Shown here: positions 8,532 through 18,373 of the stretch, in pieces
Layout of the letters: every line of letters begins with the position of its first letter
How positions within the stretch are numbered: position 1 is the stretch's first letter
From: Lysobacter sp. cf310
GTDB taxonomy: Bacteria > Pseudomonadota > Gammaproteobacteria > Xanthomonadales > Xanthomonadaceae
DNA length: 64,000 bases
Reading direction: 5' to 3'
Assembly: GCF_900114355.1 (NCBI RefSeq)
Contig: NZ_FOSS01000001.1
Coordinates: forward strand, 442,044-506,043
Made by a program: the position numbers and the translations under genes
The notes under the pieces: generated by a model
Told to the model about the DNA's origin: nothing
The model's database searches: none
The model's input: the letters and a program-made list of their open reading frames with translations, nothing else

Positions 8532-9530
8532 ATGCCCTCCAGCGCACCGTCCCTGTCCGTCCCCGACCTGGCGACCATCCAATCCCTGGCCCGAGACGAC
8601 ATGGCGGCGGTCGATGCCCTGATCCGGCGCCGGCTGGCCTCGGACGTGGTCCTGATCAACCAGGTCGCCGAGTACATCGTCGGCGCCGGCGGCAAGCGCC
8701 TGCGCCCGATGCTGCTGCTGTTGGCGGCCGGCGCACTGGGCCACCGAGGCCCGGACGCGCACCAACTGGCGGCGGTGGTCGAGTTCATCCATACCGCCAC
8801 CCTGCTCCACGACGATGTGGTCGACGAATCGGATCTACGCCGCGGCCGCAAGACCGCCAACGCGGTCTGGGGCAACGCCGCCAGCGTGCTGGTCGGCGAC
8901 TTCCTGTATTCGCGCAGCTTCCAGCTGATGGTCGAACTGGACCGCATGGAAGTGATGAAGATCCTGGCCGACACCACCAACGCCATCGCCGAGGGCGAGG
9001 TGCTGCAGCTGCTGCACGTGCGCAACCCGGACACCGACGAAGGCGCCTACCTGCGCGTGATCGAGCGCAAGACCGCGGTGCTGTTCGCGGCCGCGACCCG
9101 CCTGGGCGCGCTGCTGTCCGGCGCCGATGCGGCCACTCAGCAACGCCTGCACGACTACGGCATGGCCCTGGGCTATGCCTTCCAGATCGCCGACGACGTA
9201 CTCGACTACGCCTCCGACGCGCAGACCCTGGGCAAGAACCTTGGCGACGATCTCGCCGAGGGCAAGGCCACCCTGCCGCTGATCCACGCCATCGCGCACA
9301 GCGACGATGCGGTGCGCGCGCGCCTGCGCGCGGCGGTCGAACACGGCGACACCGACGCCATGCCCGACGTCATGGCCGCGATCCACGCCACCGGCGGGCT
9401 GGACTACAGCCGCCAGCGTGCGCGCGATTACGCCGATGCGGCCGAAAACGCGCTGGAAGGTTTGGACGAGAACGACTACACGGCGGCGCTGCGCGGGCTG
9501 GCGAGGTACGCGGTCAGTCGGGATCACTGA
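8532..9530 (+). CDS. ispB: Polyprenyl (octaprenyl-type) diphosphate synthase
   Basis: This 332-residue trans-prenyltransferase condenses isopentenyl diphosphate onto allylic diphosphates to make the ubiquinone side chain. The first aspartate-rich motif is in TATLLHDDVVDESDLRRG, and the second is QIADDVLDY. GGKRLRPMLLLL precedes the first motif, as is usual in the family. The ATG at 8532 was preferred over the upstream in-frame codons because the family begins near this point. The length is normal. Octaprenyl as the product is inferred from Xanthomonadaceae making ubiquinone-8; chain length cannot be read from the sequence. The gene stands alone, divergent from the DUF11 operon. Confidence 0.93.
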   Translation: MPSSAPSLSVPDLATIQSLARDDMAAVDALIRRRLASDVVLINQVAEYIVGAGGKRLRPMLLLLAAGALGHRGPDAHQLAAVVEFIHTATLLHDDVVDESDLRRGRKTANAVWGNAASVLVGDFLYSRSFQLMVELDRMEVMKILADTTNAIAEGEVLQLLHVRNPDTDEGAYLRVIERKTAVLFAAATRLGALLSGADAATQQRLHDYGMALGYAFQIADDVLDYASDAQTLGKNLGDDLAEGKATLPLIHAIAHSDDAVRARLRAAVEHGDTDAMPDVMAAIHATGGLDYSRQRARDYADAAENALEGLDENDYTAALRGLARYAVSRDH

Positions 9531-9547
9531 GTTCCGGCGGGGAAAGC

Positions 9548-9727
9548 AAATCCCCCTCAATCCCCCTTTTTCAAAGGGGGAGGTTAAGAGCGGCGCGCTT
9601 CGATGCCGTCGCGCGCGGCTCTCGCTTCGAACGCAGTCCCGCTTTGAATGCAGCCCTCTTTCGAGTGCGCCCCCCTTTCGAATGCAGTCCCCCTCTTTGC
9701 AAAAGAGGGGTTAGGGGAGATTTGCGT
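9548..9727. repeat. Palindromic intergenic repeat pair (CCCCCTTT/AAAGGGGG family)
   Basis: A hairpin with arms CCCCCTTT (9562-9569) and AAAGGGGG (9573-9580) faces a second one with arms CCCCTCTTT (9690-9698) and AAAGAGGGG (9702-9710). The outer flanks AAATCCCC and GGGGAGATTT are also complementary, so the whole block can fold back on itself. Related copies lie at 20940-21170 and 52085-52125. It sits between convergent genes and could also end transcription. Confidence 0.7.
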
Positions 9728-9766
9728 TCCGCTCGAAGGACACAGCCCCACTTACCCGCACACCGC

Positions 9767-10552
9767 TCACTCCGCCGCGAAACGCTCGGCGAAGAAGTCG
9801 CGCATCATGCGCTCGGCGCGCTTGGCGGCGCGTTCGTTGTAGACGCAGCCCGGCGGATTGTTGGCTTCCGGCTCGGCGAAGCAATGCACCGCGCCGCTGA
9901 AATTGACGAACTGCCAGTCGGCGCCGGCCGCGTCCATTTCCTTCTCGAAGCTGGCGATGTCCTGATCGGTGATGCCGCGGTCGTCGGCGCCGTTGAGCAC
10001 CAGCACCGGCGTGCGCGCGCCGTCGTCCTGGGCCGGCAGATCGGTGGACAGGCCGCCGTGGAAACTGACCACGCCGGCCAGTTCGCTGCCGCCGCGCACC
10101 AGTTCCAGCACGGTGCTGCCGCCGAAGCAGTAGCCCAGCGCGCCGATCTTGCCCGCGTCCACCGGCGCCTTGCCGGCCTGGGCCTTGAGCACCTTCACCG
10201 CTTCCTGGATGCGCGCGCGAAGCTTAGGTCGGTCCGCACGCAGCGGGCCGGCGACCTTGCCGGCTTCCTTGTCGTCCTTGGGACGGATCTTGCTGCCGTA
10301 GACGTCGGCGACCAGCACCACATAGTCGTCGCCGGCGATGAGCTTGGCGCGTTCGATCGCGGCCGGGGTCACGCCCTTCCAGTTCGGCACCATCACCAGG
10401 CCCGGGCGCTTGATCGCGTTGACGTCGTCGTAGACCAGCACCCCGGTGAAGGAATCCTTGCCGACCTTCCACTTCACCGGCTTGGCCTGCATCGCGGCCA
10501 GCGCCGGCGAGGCGCAAAGAACGAGGACGATCGCGGCTACGAGACGGCGCAT
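9767..10552 (-). CDS. Secreted dienelactone hydrolase-family protein
   Basis: This 261-residue alpha/beta hydrolase has an N-terminal signal peptide (MRRLVAAIVLVLCASPALA), so it is probably periplasmic. The family's cysteine nucleophile sits in GYCFGG, the acidic residue in NGADDRG and the histidine in AVHCFAEPEAN. Dienelactone hydrolases act on 4-carboxymethylenebutenolide, but exported relatives have varied or unknown ester and lactone substrates, so the substrate is open. It ends just after a palindromic repeat and is followed 74 bp upstream by the end of the murD2 operon. Confidence 0.85.
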   Translation of the reverse strand: MRRLVAAIVLVLCASPALAAMQAKPVKWKVGKDSFTGVLVYDDVNAIKRPGLVMVPNWKGVTPAAIERAKLIAGDDYVVLVADVYGSKIRPKDDKEAGKVAGPLRADRPKLRARIQEAVKVLKAQAGKAPVDAGKIGALGYCFGGSTVLELVRGGSELAGVVSFHGGLSTDLPAQDDGARTPVLVLNGADDRGITDQDIASFEKEMDAAGADWQFVNFSGAVHCFAEPEANNPPGCVYNERAAKRAERMMRDFFAERFAAE

Positions 10553-10626
10553 GGCGGATTCTCCCTGAGGTAAGCGCGCAGCCTACCTCCGCGGCATGAC
10601 GCCGAGATGTGAAATCGGTCCGCGGC

Positions 10627-12015
10627 TCAGGCGACGCCCAGGCCCGGGATCGAGCTGATCGCGTCGGGGTCGAAGCCCGCGAGCTCGGCGAAATGCCGGC
10701 CGCGCGCCACATAGTCGCGATACGGGCCGAAGCTGGGCGCACCCGGCGACAGCAGAATCACGCCGTCGTCGCCGAGGGCGGCACGCGCCTGCGTCATGGC
10801 CTCGGCCAGGTCCTGCGCCGCGCTCAGGCGGAAATCCGACTGCGCCGCCAGCGGCGACAGCAAGGCATGGATGCGCGGGCCGTTCTCGCCCATGGTCACG
10901 ATCGCGACCGGCGCCTTGCGCCGCATCGCATCGGCGAACACGCCCCACTCCACCCCGCGGTCGTGACCGCCGACCAGGATCGCGATGCGACGGCCGTCGT
11001 AGCAGTCCAGCGCGGCCAGACTGGCGTGCGGCGTGGTGCTGATCGAATCGTTGACGTAGGCGATGCCGTCGCGCGTGCCGATCGGCTGCAGACGGTGCGG
11101 CAGCGGACGGAAGCTCGCCGCGTGCGCGGCCAGCGGCGCCGCGTCCAGGCCCAGCGCTTCTATCGCGGTCAGCACCGCGCACAGGTTGCCGCGGTTGTGG
11201 CGCCCCGGCAACGGCAGCGCCGAGGTATCCATGATCTCGACATCGCCGCGATACAGCGCATCGCCGCGCAGATGCCAGCCGTCCTCGCGCCCGAACCAGC
11301 GCACGTCGCTGTCGGGCAGCGCCAATGCGGCCAGGGTGGCGTCGTTGGCGTTGAGCACGGCGATGCGCGGCTTGGCCTCGGTCAGCAGGCGCAGCTTGTC
11401 CTCGACATAGCGCGCATGCGAACCATGCCAGTCCAGGTGTTCGGGGAACACGTTGAGCGCGATCGCGACCTCGGGCCGCACGCCGCCGCCGGCGACGTCG
11501 CCGGTCTGGTAGCTGGACAGCTCGATCGCCCAGAATTCCGGCGCCGGCGTCGGCGCCATCAGTTCCAGCAGCGGCAGGCCTATGTTGCCGGCCAAAGCGG
11601 TGCGACGACCGGCCGCGCGCAGCAGATGGGCCAGCAGCGACGTGGTGGTGCTTTTGCCCTTGGTTCCGGTCACGCAGATCGTGCGCGCCTCGGGATGCTC
11701 GCCGAACCACAGCGCGGTGCCGCCCAGCAGACGCGCGCCCTGCTCCGTCGCCGCCACCGCCTCGGTGCGATAGGGACTGATGCCGGGCGACTTGATCACG
11801 TACTCGAACGCGCCCAGACGTTCGGCGCTGGCCGCGGTTTCGATCAGCAGACGCGCATCGCCTAGCGCGCGCGCATCGGCGGCCTCGTCCTGCGAACAGA
11901 ACAGGGTCAGGGTCTGCCCGGGCAGGCGATCGCGCAGCACCCGGTAGGCGGCGCGGCCTTCGCGGCCCCAGCCCCAGAGCGCTACGCGGCGTCCGTCAAG
12001 CTGCGAAATGCGCAC
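10627..12015 (-). CDS. murD2: UDP-N-acetylmuramoyl-L-alanine--L-glutamate ligase MurD2
   Basis: A 462-residue Mur ligase with the ATP-binding loop GTKGKSTTT (residues 117-125), an N-terminal nucleotide-binding domain ([10 protein letters not shown]) and a C-terminal domain with [14 protein letters not shown]. Standard MurD adds D-Glu. The variant paired with MurL in Xanthomonas adds L-Glu to UDP-MurNAc-L-Ala, and MurL then inverts it. The assignment to MurD2 rather than MurD rests on its direct linkage to murL (20-bp overlap), not on a specificity residue I can see. It acts in the cytoplasm in peptidoglycan precursor synthesis. It is the last gene of the lysAC-murL-murD2 operon. Confidence 0.9.
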   Translation of the reverse strand: MRISQLDGRRVALWGWGREGRAAYRVLRDRLPGQTLTLFCSQDEAADARALGDARLLIETAASAERLGAFEYVIKSPGISPYRTEAVAATEQGARLLGGTALWFGEHPEARTICVTGTKGKSTTTSLLAHLLRAAGRRTALAGNIGLPLLELMAPTPAPEFWAIELSSYQTGDVAGGGVRPEVAIALNVFPEHLDWHGSHARYVEDKLRLLTEAKPRIAVLNANDATLAALALPDSDVRWFGREDGWHLRGDALYRGDVEIMDTSALPLPGRHNRGNLCAVLTAIEALGLDAAPLAAHAASFRPLPHRLQPIGTRDGIAYVNDSISTTPHASLAALDCYDGRRIAILVGGHDRGVEWGVFADAMRRKAPVAIVTMGENGPRIHALLSPLAAQSDFRLSAAQDLAEAMTQARAALGDDGVILLSPGAPSFGPYRDYVARGRHFAELAGFDPDAISSIPGLGVA

Positions 12016-13357
12016 GCAGGCGCTCCCACAAGGCGGGCGGCAGCCGCTGTTCCTCGTCCAGCACCAGCAGCGGTTCGATGCGCAGATCCTCGGCGCTCAA
12101 CTGCGGCCGGATCTCGCGCGCGAAACGTTCGACCAAGGTGTCCTCGCGCCACTCGGGGCGCTCACTCAGCGCGGCCATCGCGGCGCGCGATTCGCGGCCC
12201 TCGCCCACGCATTCGAAGGGCTTGTGGTCCTGATACTCCAGCAGCGCGTCGTAGCCGCCGATCTGGCCGACGTCGTCGAGCAGGTTGCGGCCGAAGATGC
12301 CGACCAGGCGCGGCTTGGGCATGAAGGGCGCCAGCGCCAGGAACACGAAGTGGCATTTCGGGCACACGCCGCACCAGCGATTGGCTGGGCGCTCGCCGAG
12401 GATATGGAAATTGCGGTTGCAGCTGCTGAAGTGCGCGTCGTAACGGTCGCTGCGCGCGAACTGCCGCGCCACCGCGAGTTCGCTGAGCGGGCGCAGCAGC
12501 GAGTAGTAGTGCAGATCGGCCGCGACCTGGCGCTGCACGTGGTCGCCGAAGGCCTGCTCGCAGGCCCAGCCTTTGGACCACTGGTGATTCACCTCGCCGG
12601 TGCCCTCGATCAGGCTGCCGTAGCTGGCCGAGCGTTCGTTGGAGAACACGACCTGATCGACGCCGTGCAGCAGCGCCGCCAGCACCATGATCGCCGAGTT
12701 CACCACCGTCACCGGGATGTGGCCGTTCCAGGCGCCTTCGCGGTTGTAGTCGAACAACTGCGGCGCGAGCGCGCGGCCCAGGTTGAGCGTCGGCAAACCG
12801 GTGCGCTGCGCGCAGGCGGCGATCAGCTGGGAACCGCCGATCCAGGTCACGGTCTGCTCCACGCCCAGACTGCGCAGGGCTTCGATGCTGACCAGCGAAT
12901 CCTTGCCGCCGCCGATCGCGACCAGGGCGTGCTCGCGCAACCCCAGGGCCGGCGCCTGCGCGGTCGCCGCCGCGGCGTGCGGGAAGCGGATGCGGCCGTG
13001 CAGGTTCAGACCGTTGCGGTAGGCGAACTCGCCCAGGCCGTTGACGTAGATCAGCTCCAGCAGGGCCGCGGTGTCGGCATCGATCTGATAGGCGTCGATG
13101 CGGATCTCTTCGGGCACCGCCGCCTTGTAGTAGCTCACGCCCGCGATCAGGTGCAGCAGCCGCAGCGCGCGCTCGACCGCGGCCGTACGCTGCGCATCCA
13201 GGTCGAACGGCGCGCCCGGCACGGTGATCGTTTCGATCAGCTCCGGGCCGTCGTCGAACGCGTAGACCAGCTGCGCCACGCCGCTCGCCGCGTCGAAACC
13301 GCAACGCACGAAACGGAACGCGCGGATCGCATCGCGCTGGAAACGCCAGTCAGTCAT
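11996..13357 (-). CDS. murL: UDP-MurNAc-L-alanyl-L-glutamate epimerase MurL
   Basis: This 453-residue protein carries a PP-loop-like ATP site, [15 protein letters not shown] (GGGKDS at residues 149-154). It also has a four-cysteine cluster (C313, C329, C332, C335; [11 protein letters not shown]) that probably binds a metal. This combination matches MurL, which uses ATP to epimerise the terminal L-Glu of UDP-MurNAc-L-Ala-L-Glu to D-Glu. This gives D-Glu without a glutamate racemase. Its ATG overlaps the lysAC stop (TAATG) and its 3' end overlaps murD2 by 20 bp, so translation is coupled along the operon. Confidence 0.92.
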   Translation of the reverse strand: MTDWRFQRDAIRAFRFVRCGFDAASGVAQLVYAFDDGPELIETITVPGAPFDLDAQRTAAVERALRLLHLIAGVSYYKAAVPEEIRIDAYQIDADTAALLELIYVNGLGEFAYRNGLNLHGRIRFPHAAAATAQAPALGLREHALVAIGGGKDSLVSIEALRSLGVEQTVTWIGGSQLIAACAQRTGLPTLNLGRALAPQLFDYNREGAWNGHIPVTVVNSAIMVLAALLHGVDQVVFSNERSASYGSLIEGTGEVNHQWSKGWACEQAFGDHVQRQVAADLHYYSLLRPLSELAVARQFARSDRYDAHFSSCNRNFHILGERPANRWCGVCPKCHFVFLALAPFMPKPRLVGIFGRNLLDDVGQIGGYDALLEYQDHKPFECVGEGRESRAAMAALSERPEWREDTLVERFAREIRPQLSAEDLRIEPLLVLDEEQRLPPALWERLRAHFAA

Positions 13358-15972
13358 TACAGATCACCTTCTTGCAGTACTTGCTCGGCGGGCAGCGCCC
13401 GCAGGTTGTAGGTATGCGCCATCGCCATGCCGTAGGCGCCGGCGTCGGCGACCAGCAGCACGTCGCCCTCGGCGGTCGCGCGCGGCAGCGGGCGGCCGCG
13501 GCCGAGCACGTCGCTGCTCTCGCAGATCGGCCCGACCACGTCGCAGGCGACGCTGTCGGCGTCGTCCAGGCGGCTGAGGTTGTGGATGCCGTGGTAGGCC
13601 TCGTACATGGCCGGACGCATCAGCGCGTTCATGCCGGCGTCGCCGCCGACCCGGCGCACGCCGTCCTTCTCGACCACCTGGGTGACGGTCAGCAGCAGCA
13701 CGCCGCTCTCGGCGACCAGGTAGCGGCCGGGCTCGACGATCAGGCCGTAGCGCGGGTACGCGGCCTTGATCTCGGCCAGTCCGGCGCGCCAGGCGGCGAG
13801 GTCGAACTCCCGCGCTTCCGGGGTATAGGCGATGGGCAGGCCGCCGCCGATGTCGATGGTCTCGATGGTGCCGATGCCGTCGGCCAGGCCGGCCAGCTGC
13901 GCGTACACGCCGCGCCAGTGGCGCGGATCGTCGATGCCGCTGCCCAGATGCGCATGCAGGCCGGCGATGCGCACGCCGAGACGGCGCGCCTGCTCGACGA
14001 AGGCGTCGAAACGCGACATCGGCAGGCCGAACTTGGCCGCGACGCCGCCGGTGCGCACCTTCTCGTGGTGGCCTTCGCCGTGGCCCAGGTCTATGCGCAG
14101 CCAGATCGAACGATCGCGGAATACCTCGGGCCAGTTCTGCAAAGCTTCGAGGTTGTCCAGCGTGACGGTGACGCCGCGCGCGAACGCGGCGACGTACTCG
14201 CGCTTGGGCGCGAAGCTGGGCGTGAACAGCACGCGGGCCGGATCGAGCTGCGGCAGGGTCTCGAACACACGTTCGATCTCGCCCAGCGACACGCACTCCA
14301 GGCCGAAGCCTTCGTCGGCGATCGCGCGCAGCACGTCCGGGTGCGAATTGGCCTTGATCGCGTAGTAGCAGCGATCGATGGACGGGGTCTCGCGCAGCGA
14401 GCGAGCGCGTTCGCGCACCGTCGCCAGGTCGTAGACGTAGCGCGGGGTGCCGGCGGAGGCGGCGTCGAGCAGGCGCGCGCGGTCGCCACGCCACCAGGCC
14501 GGCGCGCGCGTGGGCTTGCCGTGCGCGATCTCGCGCCAGCTGGGGCCGAACACGCTGTCGTCGCGCACCGGCATCGCGCCGCCGCGGATCAGCTCGTGAT
14601 GCAGATGCGGCAGCAGGCCATCGGCATCGGCTTCGTCGATGACGAAGGTGAGGTTGAGATCGTTCGAGGACTGCGAGATCAGGTGCACGCGCTCGCGGCC
14701 GAACGCGGCCCAGATGTCCGACAAGCGATGCAGTAGCGAACGCATGCCGCGCCCGACCAGGGTGACCGCTGCGCAGGGCGCGATCACCTTGACCCGGCAG
14801 ACCTCGGCCAGATCGGCCGACAGCGCCTCCAGCACGTTGCTGTTGACCAGGTTCTCGCTGGGATCCAGCGACACCGTGACGTTGGTTTCCGACGAGCCGA
14901 TCAAGTCGATCGACAGGCCGTGGCGCTTGAAGCGCTCGAACACGTCGGCGAGGAAGCCGACCTGCTGCCACATGCCGATGCTTTCCATCGACACCAGCAC
15001 GATGCCGTTGCGGCGGCTGATCGCCTTGACGCCCGGCACGGTCGCCGCACTGGCGTCGATGCGGGTGCCCGGCAGGTCGAAGCGCTCGGTGTCGAGGATC
15101 GCCATCGGCACCCCGGCGTCGCGGCATGGCGCGATCGAACGCGGGTGCAGGACCTTGGCGCCGGTGGTCGCGATTTCCTGCGCTTCGGCATAGTCCAGAC
15201 GGGTCAGCAGACGCGCGTCCGGCACTTCGCGCGGATTGGCGCTGAACATGCCGGGCACGTCGGTCCAGATTTCGACCCGCTGCGCCTTGAGCAGGGCGCC
15301 GAAGTAGGCGGCCGAGGTATCCGAGCCACCGCGGCCGAGGATGGCGGTGCCGCCGTCGTCGTGACGCGCGATGAAGCCCTGGGTCAGCAGCATGGGTGCG
15401 GCCTGGCGGGCGAAGCGCGCGGCGAACTCGGGATCGGGTTCGCGCCGGCAGTTCACCGACAAACGCCGCGCCCAGGCGCTCTGGTTCGGCAGCGAGACCG
15501 CGTCCAGCCAATCGCGCGCATCGCACCAGCCGAAGTCGTGGCCCTGGCTGCGCAGATAGGCCGTGCCGATGGTCGAGGACAGCAGCTCGCCCTGGGCGAG
15601 CACCTCGGCCTGCCAATCCAGCGCGCGGTCGGCCACGCGCGGGTCGACCGCCAGCGCCTGCAGCGCGGCCAGACGCTCGCCGAGCACCGCATCGGCGTCG
15701 AGATCGAGCTCGGCGCAGAACGCGCGATGGCGTTCGACCAGGGCCTGCACGCGCGCGCCGATCTCGTCCTGCGCGCCTTCGGGCGTGCTAGCGATCGCCT
15801 GCAGTTCGTTGGTGACGCCCGACAAGGCCGAGACCACGACCACGACGCGTACGCCGTCCTCGTGCATGCGTTTGGAGGCGAGGCGTCCGATGGTGTCCCA
15901 ACGGTTGCGGCGGGACACCGAGGTGCCGCCGAACTTGAGTACTACCCAACGAGATGCTTCCGCCACCGCCAC
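13357..15972 (-). CDS. lysAC: Bifunctional aspartokinase / diaminopimelate decarboxylase
   Basis: An 871-residue fusion. Residues 1 to about 460 are aspartokinase, with VLKFGGTSV (residues 11-19), GRGGSDTSA (213-221) and two C-terminal ACT-like regulatory segments (VLVSMESIGMW and VTLVGRGM). Residues from about 505 are a fold-III PLP decarboxylase, with the Schiff-base lysine in YYAIKAN (K540) and HLGSGIDDP. It thus catalyses the first step from aspartate toward DAP and the last step, DAP to lysine, in one polypeptide. The fusion is known from Xanthomonadaceae. It heads the operon with murL and murD2, which make the D-Glu that precedes meso-DAP in the stem peptide. Lysine feedback through the ACT domains is expected from the family. 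Confidence 0.96.
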   Translation of the reverse strand: MAVAEASRWVVLKFGGTSVSRRNRWDTIGRLASKRMHEDGVRVVVVVSALSGVTNELQAIASTPEGAQDEIGARVQALVERHRAFCAELDLDADAVLGERLAALQALAVDPRVADRALDWQAEVLAQGELLSSTIGTAYLRSQGHDFGWCDARDWLDAVSLPNQSAWARRLSVNCRREPDPEFAARFARQAAPMLLTQGFIARHDDGGTAILGRGGSDTSAAYFGALLKAQRVEIWTDVPGMFSANPREVPDARLLTRLDYAEAQEIATTGAKVLHPRSIAPCRDAGVPMAILDTERFDLPGTRIDASAATVPGVKAISRRNGIVLVSMESIGMWQQVGFLADVFERFKRHGLSIDLIGSSETNVTVSLDPSENLVNSNVLEALSADLAEVCRVKVIAPCAAVTLVGRGMRSLLHRLSDIWAAFGRERVHLISQSSNDLNLTFVIDEADADGLLPHLHHELIRGGAMPVRDDSVFGPSWREIAHGKPTRAPAWWRGDRARLLDAASAGTPRYVYDLATVRERARSLRETPSIDRCYYAIKANSHPDVLRAIADEGFGLECVSLGEIERVFETLPQLDPARVLFTPSFAPKREYVAAFARGVTVTLDNLEALQNWPEVFRDRSIWLRIDLGHGEGHHEKVRTGGVAAKFGLPMSRFDAFVEQARRLGVRIAGLHAHLGSGIDDPRHWRGVYAQLAGLADGIGTIETIDIGGGLPIAYTPEAREFDLAAWRAGLAEIKAAYPRYGLIVEPGRYLVAESGVLLLTVTQVVEKDGVRRVGGDAGMNALMRPAMYEAYHGIHNLSRLDDADSVACDVVGPICESSDVLGRGRPLPRATAEGDVLLVADAGAYGMAMAHTYNLRALPAEQVLQEGDL

Positions 15973-16238
15973 TGTCTCCGGTTTGTTGTCGCGCTCTGAT
16001 CGATACCCGGCTGCGGCCGGGCGTGTGTTCGGGCACCATGCCGCGGCCGTCGGGCGCGACCACCGGGCCCGCGGACGTGCCGGAGCCGGGTCTGAAGAGT
16101 CGCGCTCGCCCGCGCCGCGGGCATGAGCCTGCGATTCTAAACGGGAAAGCCCCGGCGCAGGCCGCTGGCGCGCGCAACACTGGAACGCCCACGGCGGAAC
16201 GGTTCTACTGACCCGCCCGCCTAGCGCCCGAGACCGCC

Positions 16239-17126
16239 ATGACCCTGCGCCGCTACCTGCAACTGGACGTGTTCGCCGACCGGCCGGGCGCCGGCAATCC
16301 GCTGGGTGTGGTCTTGAACGCCGACGGCCTGGACACCGCGGCGATGCAGGCCTTCGCGGCCTGGACCAACCTGTCCGAAACCATCTTCCTGTTGCCGCCG
16401 GTCGAAGGCGCCGACTACCGGGTGCGCATCTTCACCCCGCGCCAGGAACTGGCCTTCGCGGGTCATCCCAGTGTGGGCGCGGCTTGGGCCGCGATCGACG
16501 CCGGCCTGGCCAGCCCGCGCGACGGCGCCCTGGTCCAGGACTGCGCGGCGGGCTTGCTGCCGGTGCGCGTGGCCGGCAGCGGCGCGCGTGCGCTGGTATC
16601 GGTGCGGGCGCCGCGCGCGCAGCGCATCGACATCGCCAGCCTGGCCGAACCCGACGCGATCGCGGCCGCGCTGGCCACGGTGAGCGCACCGCTGAGCTTG
16701 GGCGGGCGTGGGCCGGCGCTATGGGACAACGGCGCGCGTTGGTGGGTGCTGGAGCTGACCGACGCCGCCGCGGTGCGCGCGCTGCAGCCGGACCTGCCCG
16801 CGATCGCGACCCTGACCCGGGCCTGCGCCGCGGTCGGCCTGGCGGTCTACGCGCCTGCAGAGGCGCCCGACCACCAACTCGCGGTGCGCGCCTTCTGCCC
16901 CGCCGACAACATCCCCGAGGACCCGGTCACCGGCAGCGTCAACGCCGCCATCGGCGCCCAGCTCGCCGCCGACGGCGGCTTCCCGGGCGGCGCCACGCGC
17001 TATGTCGCCAGCCAGGGCCGCGAGCTCGGCCGCGACGGCCGGGTCGAGGTCGCGCTGGACGAGCAGGGCGAGATCTGGATCGGCGGCCGGGTCCAGGCGG
17101 TTATCCGCGGCCGCGCCGATTGGTAA
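16239..17126 (+). CDS. PhzF-family isomerase/epimerase, copy 1
   Basis: A 295-residue PhzF fold, a two-domain diaminopimelate-epimerase-like protein without catalytic cysteines. The catalytic glutamate is in NLSETIF (E47). FAGHPSVGAA and the substrate-loop signature EDPVTGSVNAA are all present. PhzF itself isomerises a phenazine precursor; most relatives, like this one with no phenazine genes nearby, have unknown substrates. It is followed after 43 bp by a second, clearly related copy, so the pair is a tandem duplication. It is divergent from lysAC across a 266-bp gap. Confidence 0.9.
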   Translation: MTLRRYLQLDVFADRPGAGNPLGVVLNADGLDTAAMQAFAAWTNLSETIFLLPPVEGADYRVRIFTPRQELAFAGHPSVGAAWAAIDAGLASPRDGALVQDCAAGLLPVRVAGSGARALVSVRAPRAQRIDIASLAEPDAIAAALATVSAPLSLGGRGPALWDNGARWWVLELTDAAAVRALQPDLPAIATLTRACAAVGLAVYAPAEAPDHQLAVRAFCPADNIPEDPVTGSVNAAIGAQLAADGGFPGGATRYVASQGRELGRDGRVEVALDEQGEIWIGGRVQAVIRGRADW

Positions 17127-17169
17127 GCTGCGCGACCCAGCGGACCCCACGCCGCGACGCGATCCGACA

Positions 17170-18045
17170 ATGAAACGCCGCTACCTGCAATTGGACGTAT
17201 TCGCCGACCGTCCCGGCGCCGGCAACCCCCTCGCGGTGGTGCTGGATGCCGAGGGCCTGGACGAGGCCGCCATGCAGGCGATCGCGCGCTGGACCCGCCT
17301 GCCCGAGACCACCTTCGTGTTCGCGCCGACCGCGCCGGGCGCGAGCTACCGCATCCGTATGTTCAGTCCGCGCCGCGAGGTGCCGTTCGCGGGCCATCCC
17401 AGCGTCGGCACCGCGCACGTGGTGCTGGACGCCGGACTGGCCGCGCCCGTCGACGGCCGATTGCTGCAGGAAGGCGTGGCCGGCCTGCTGCCCTTGGCGG
17501 TGGACGGCGAAGGCGCCGCGCGCACGATCGCGGTGCGCACGCCGCGCGCACGCGTGCTGGAAACCGCCGGCGCCCAGGATCCACGCCTGAGCGCCGCCCT
17601 CGACGGCTTGCCCCTGGGCGCGCTGCCGCCGGCGCTGATGGACGGCGGCCGGCGCTGGTGGCTGGCCGAACTGCGCGACGAAGCCGCGCTGCGCGCCGCG
17701 ACCCCAGACTGGAACGCGATCGGCGAGCTCGCCGAACGCACCGAGAGCATGGGCCTGTGCGCATTCGCGCGCGCCGATGCGGGCAAGGATTACGACCTGG
17801 TGGTGCGCGCCTTCGTCGGCGCGCCCGCGCAGTTCGAAGACGCCGCCTCCGGCGCCGCCAACGCCACCCTCGCGGCCTGGCTGCAGCACAACCACGCCCT
17901 GCCCGGCCGCGACGGCCGCTACACCGTCAGCCAGGGCCGCGAAGTCGGTTTCGACGCGCGCCTGCAACTGCACGTGGACGCCGACGGCGACGTCTGGTCG
18001 GGCGGCCAGGTGCATCCGATCGTGAGCGGGCATATCGATTGGTAG
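17170..18045 (+). CDS. PhzF-family isomerase/epimerase, copy 2 (diverged)
   Basis: A 291-residue paralogue of the preceding gene; the N-termini share RRYLQLDVFADRPGAGNPL. The catalytic glutamate is kept (LPETTF, E46), as is FAGHPSVGTA. The substrate loop reads EDAASGAANA instead of the EDPxTGS form in copy 1, so substrate or activity may have shifted. The ATG at 17170 starts at the same point as copy 1. A small hairpin (18047-18063) lies directly after the stop. Confidence 0.9.
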   Translation: MKRRYLQLDVFADRPGAGNPLAVVLDAEGLDEAAMQAIARWTRLPETTFVFAPTAPGASYRIRMFSPRREVPFAGHPSVGTAHVVLDAGLAAPVDGRLLQEGVAGLLPLAVDGEGAARTIAVRTPRARVLETAGAQDPRLSAALDGLPLGALPPALMDGGRRWWLAELRDEAALRAATPDWNAIGELAERTESMGLCAFARADAGKDYDLVVRAFVGAPAQFEDAASGAANATLAAWLQHNHALPGRDGRYTVSQGREVGFDARLQLHVDADGDVWSGGQVHPIVSGHIDW

Positions 18046-18046
18046 A

Positions 18047-18063
18047 GTTGCCTAACAGGCAAC
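18047..18063. terminator. Hairpin after phzF pair
   Basis: Arms GTTGCCT (18047-18053) and AGGCAAC (18057-18063) enclose a 3-nt loop, 1 nt after the phzF copy 2 stop codon. There is no T-run, so termination strength is uncertain. Confidence 0.4.
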
Positions 18064-18080
18064 ACAACGAACGGGGCGCC

Positions 18081-18313
18081 ATGCGCAACGCGACCGTCTT
18101 TCTCATCCTTGTCGCAGCCTGCTCCTGCCGACCGCGGCTGCGACCGTCGAAGAGTACGTTTCCGACCGCGTGGACGTGTGCGAACTCGCAAAGGAATTCG
18201 CGGCCTGGGTGAACAACAACGATTACCCTCGAGCTGGAAGGCATTTCAAGATGGATCGGGCGCGAAGTCAGGGCCGCTCCCTCGAAATCTATCGCGGGCG
18301 TATCGACCGGTAG
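18081..18313 (+). pseudogene. Small exported protein, frameshifted in signal peptide
   Basis: The ATG at 18081 gives MRNATVFLILVAA, the start of a signal peptide. Around 18119 the frame must shift by one base to continue it as LLLPTAAATVEEYVSDRVDV. That second frame then runs to a TAG at 18311-18313, about 77 residues in total. Without the shift the first frame stops at 18212 in low-quality sequence. Either one base was lost and the gene is dead, or the assembly has an error. I do not recognise the family, and the far C-terminal part could be in yet another frame. Confidence 0.5.
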
Positions 18314-18373
18314 CTGACTCAGGCCCTAAGCGTTCGATTCGATGCATAGCCTGTGCCTCTAAGATCAGACCCC

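Noticed and set aside
10609-11865. 418-codon open frame opposite murD2
   Set aside because: Arg/Gln/Ala-rich shadow with no domain; the minus-strand frame has all Mur ligase motifs.
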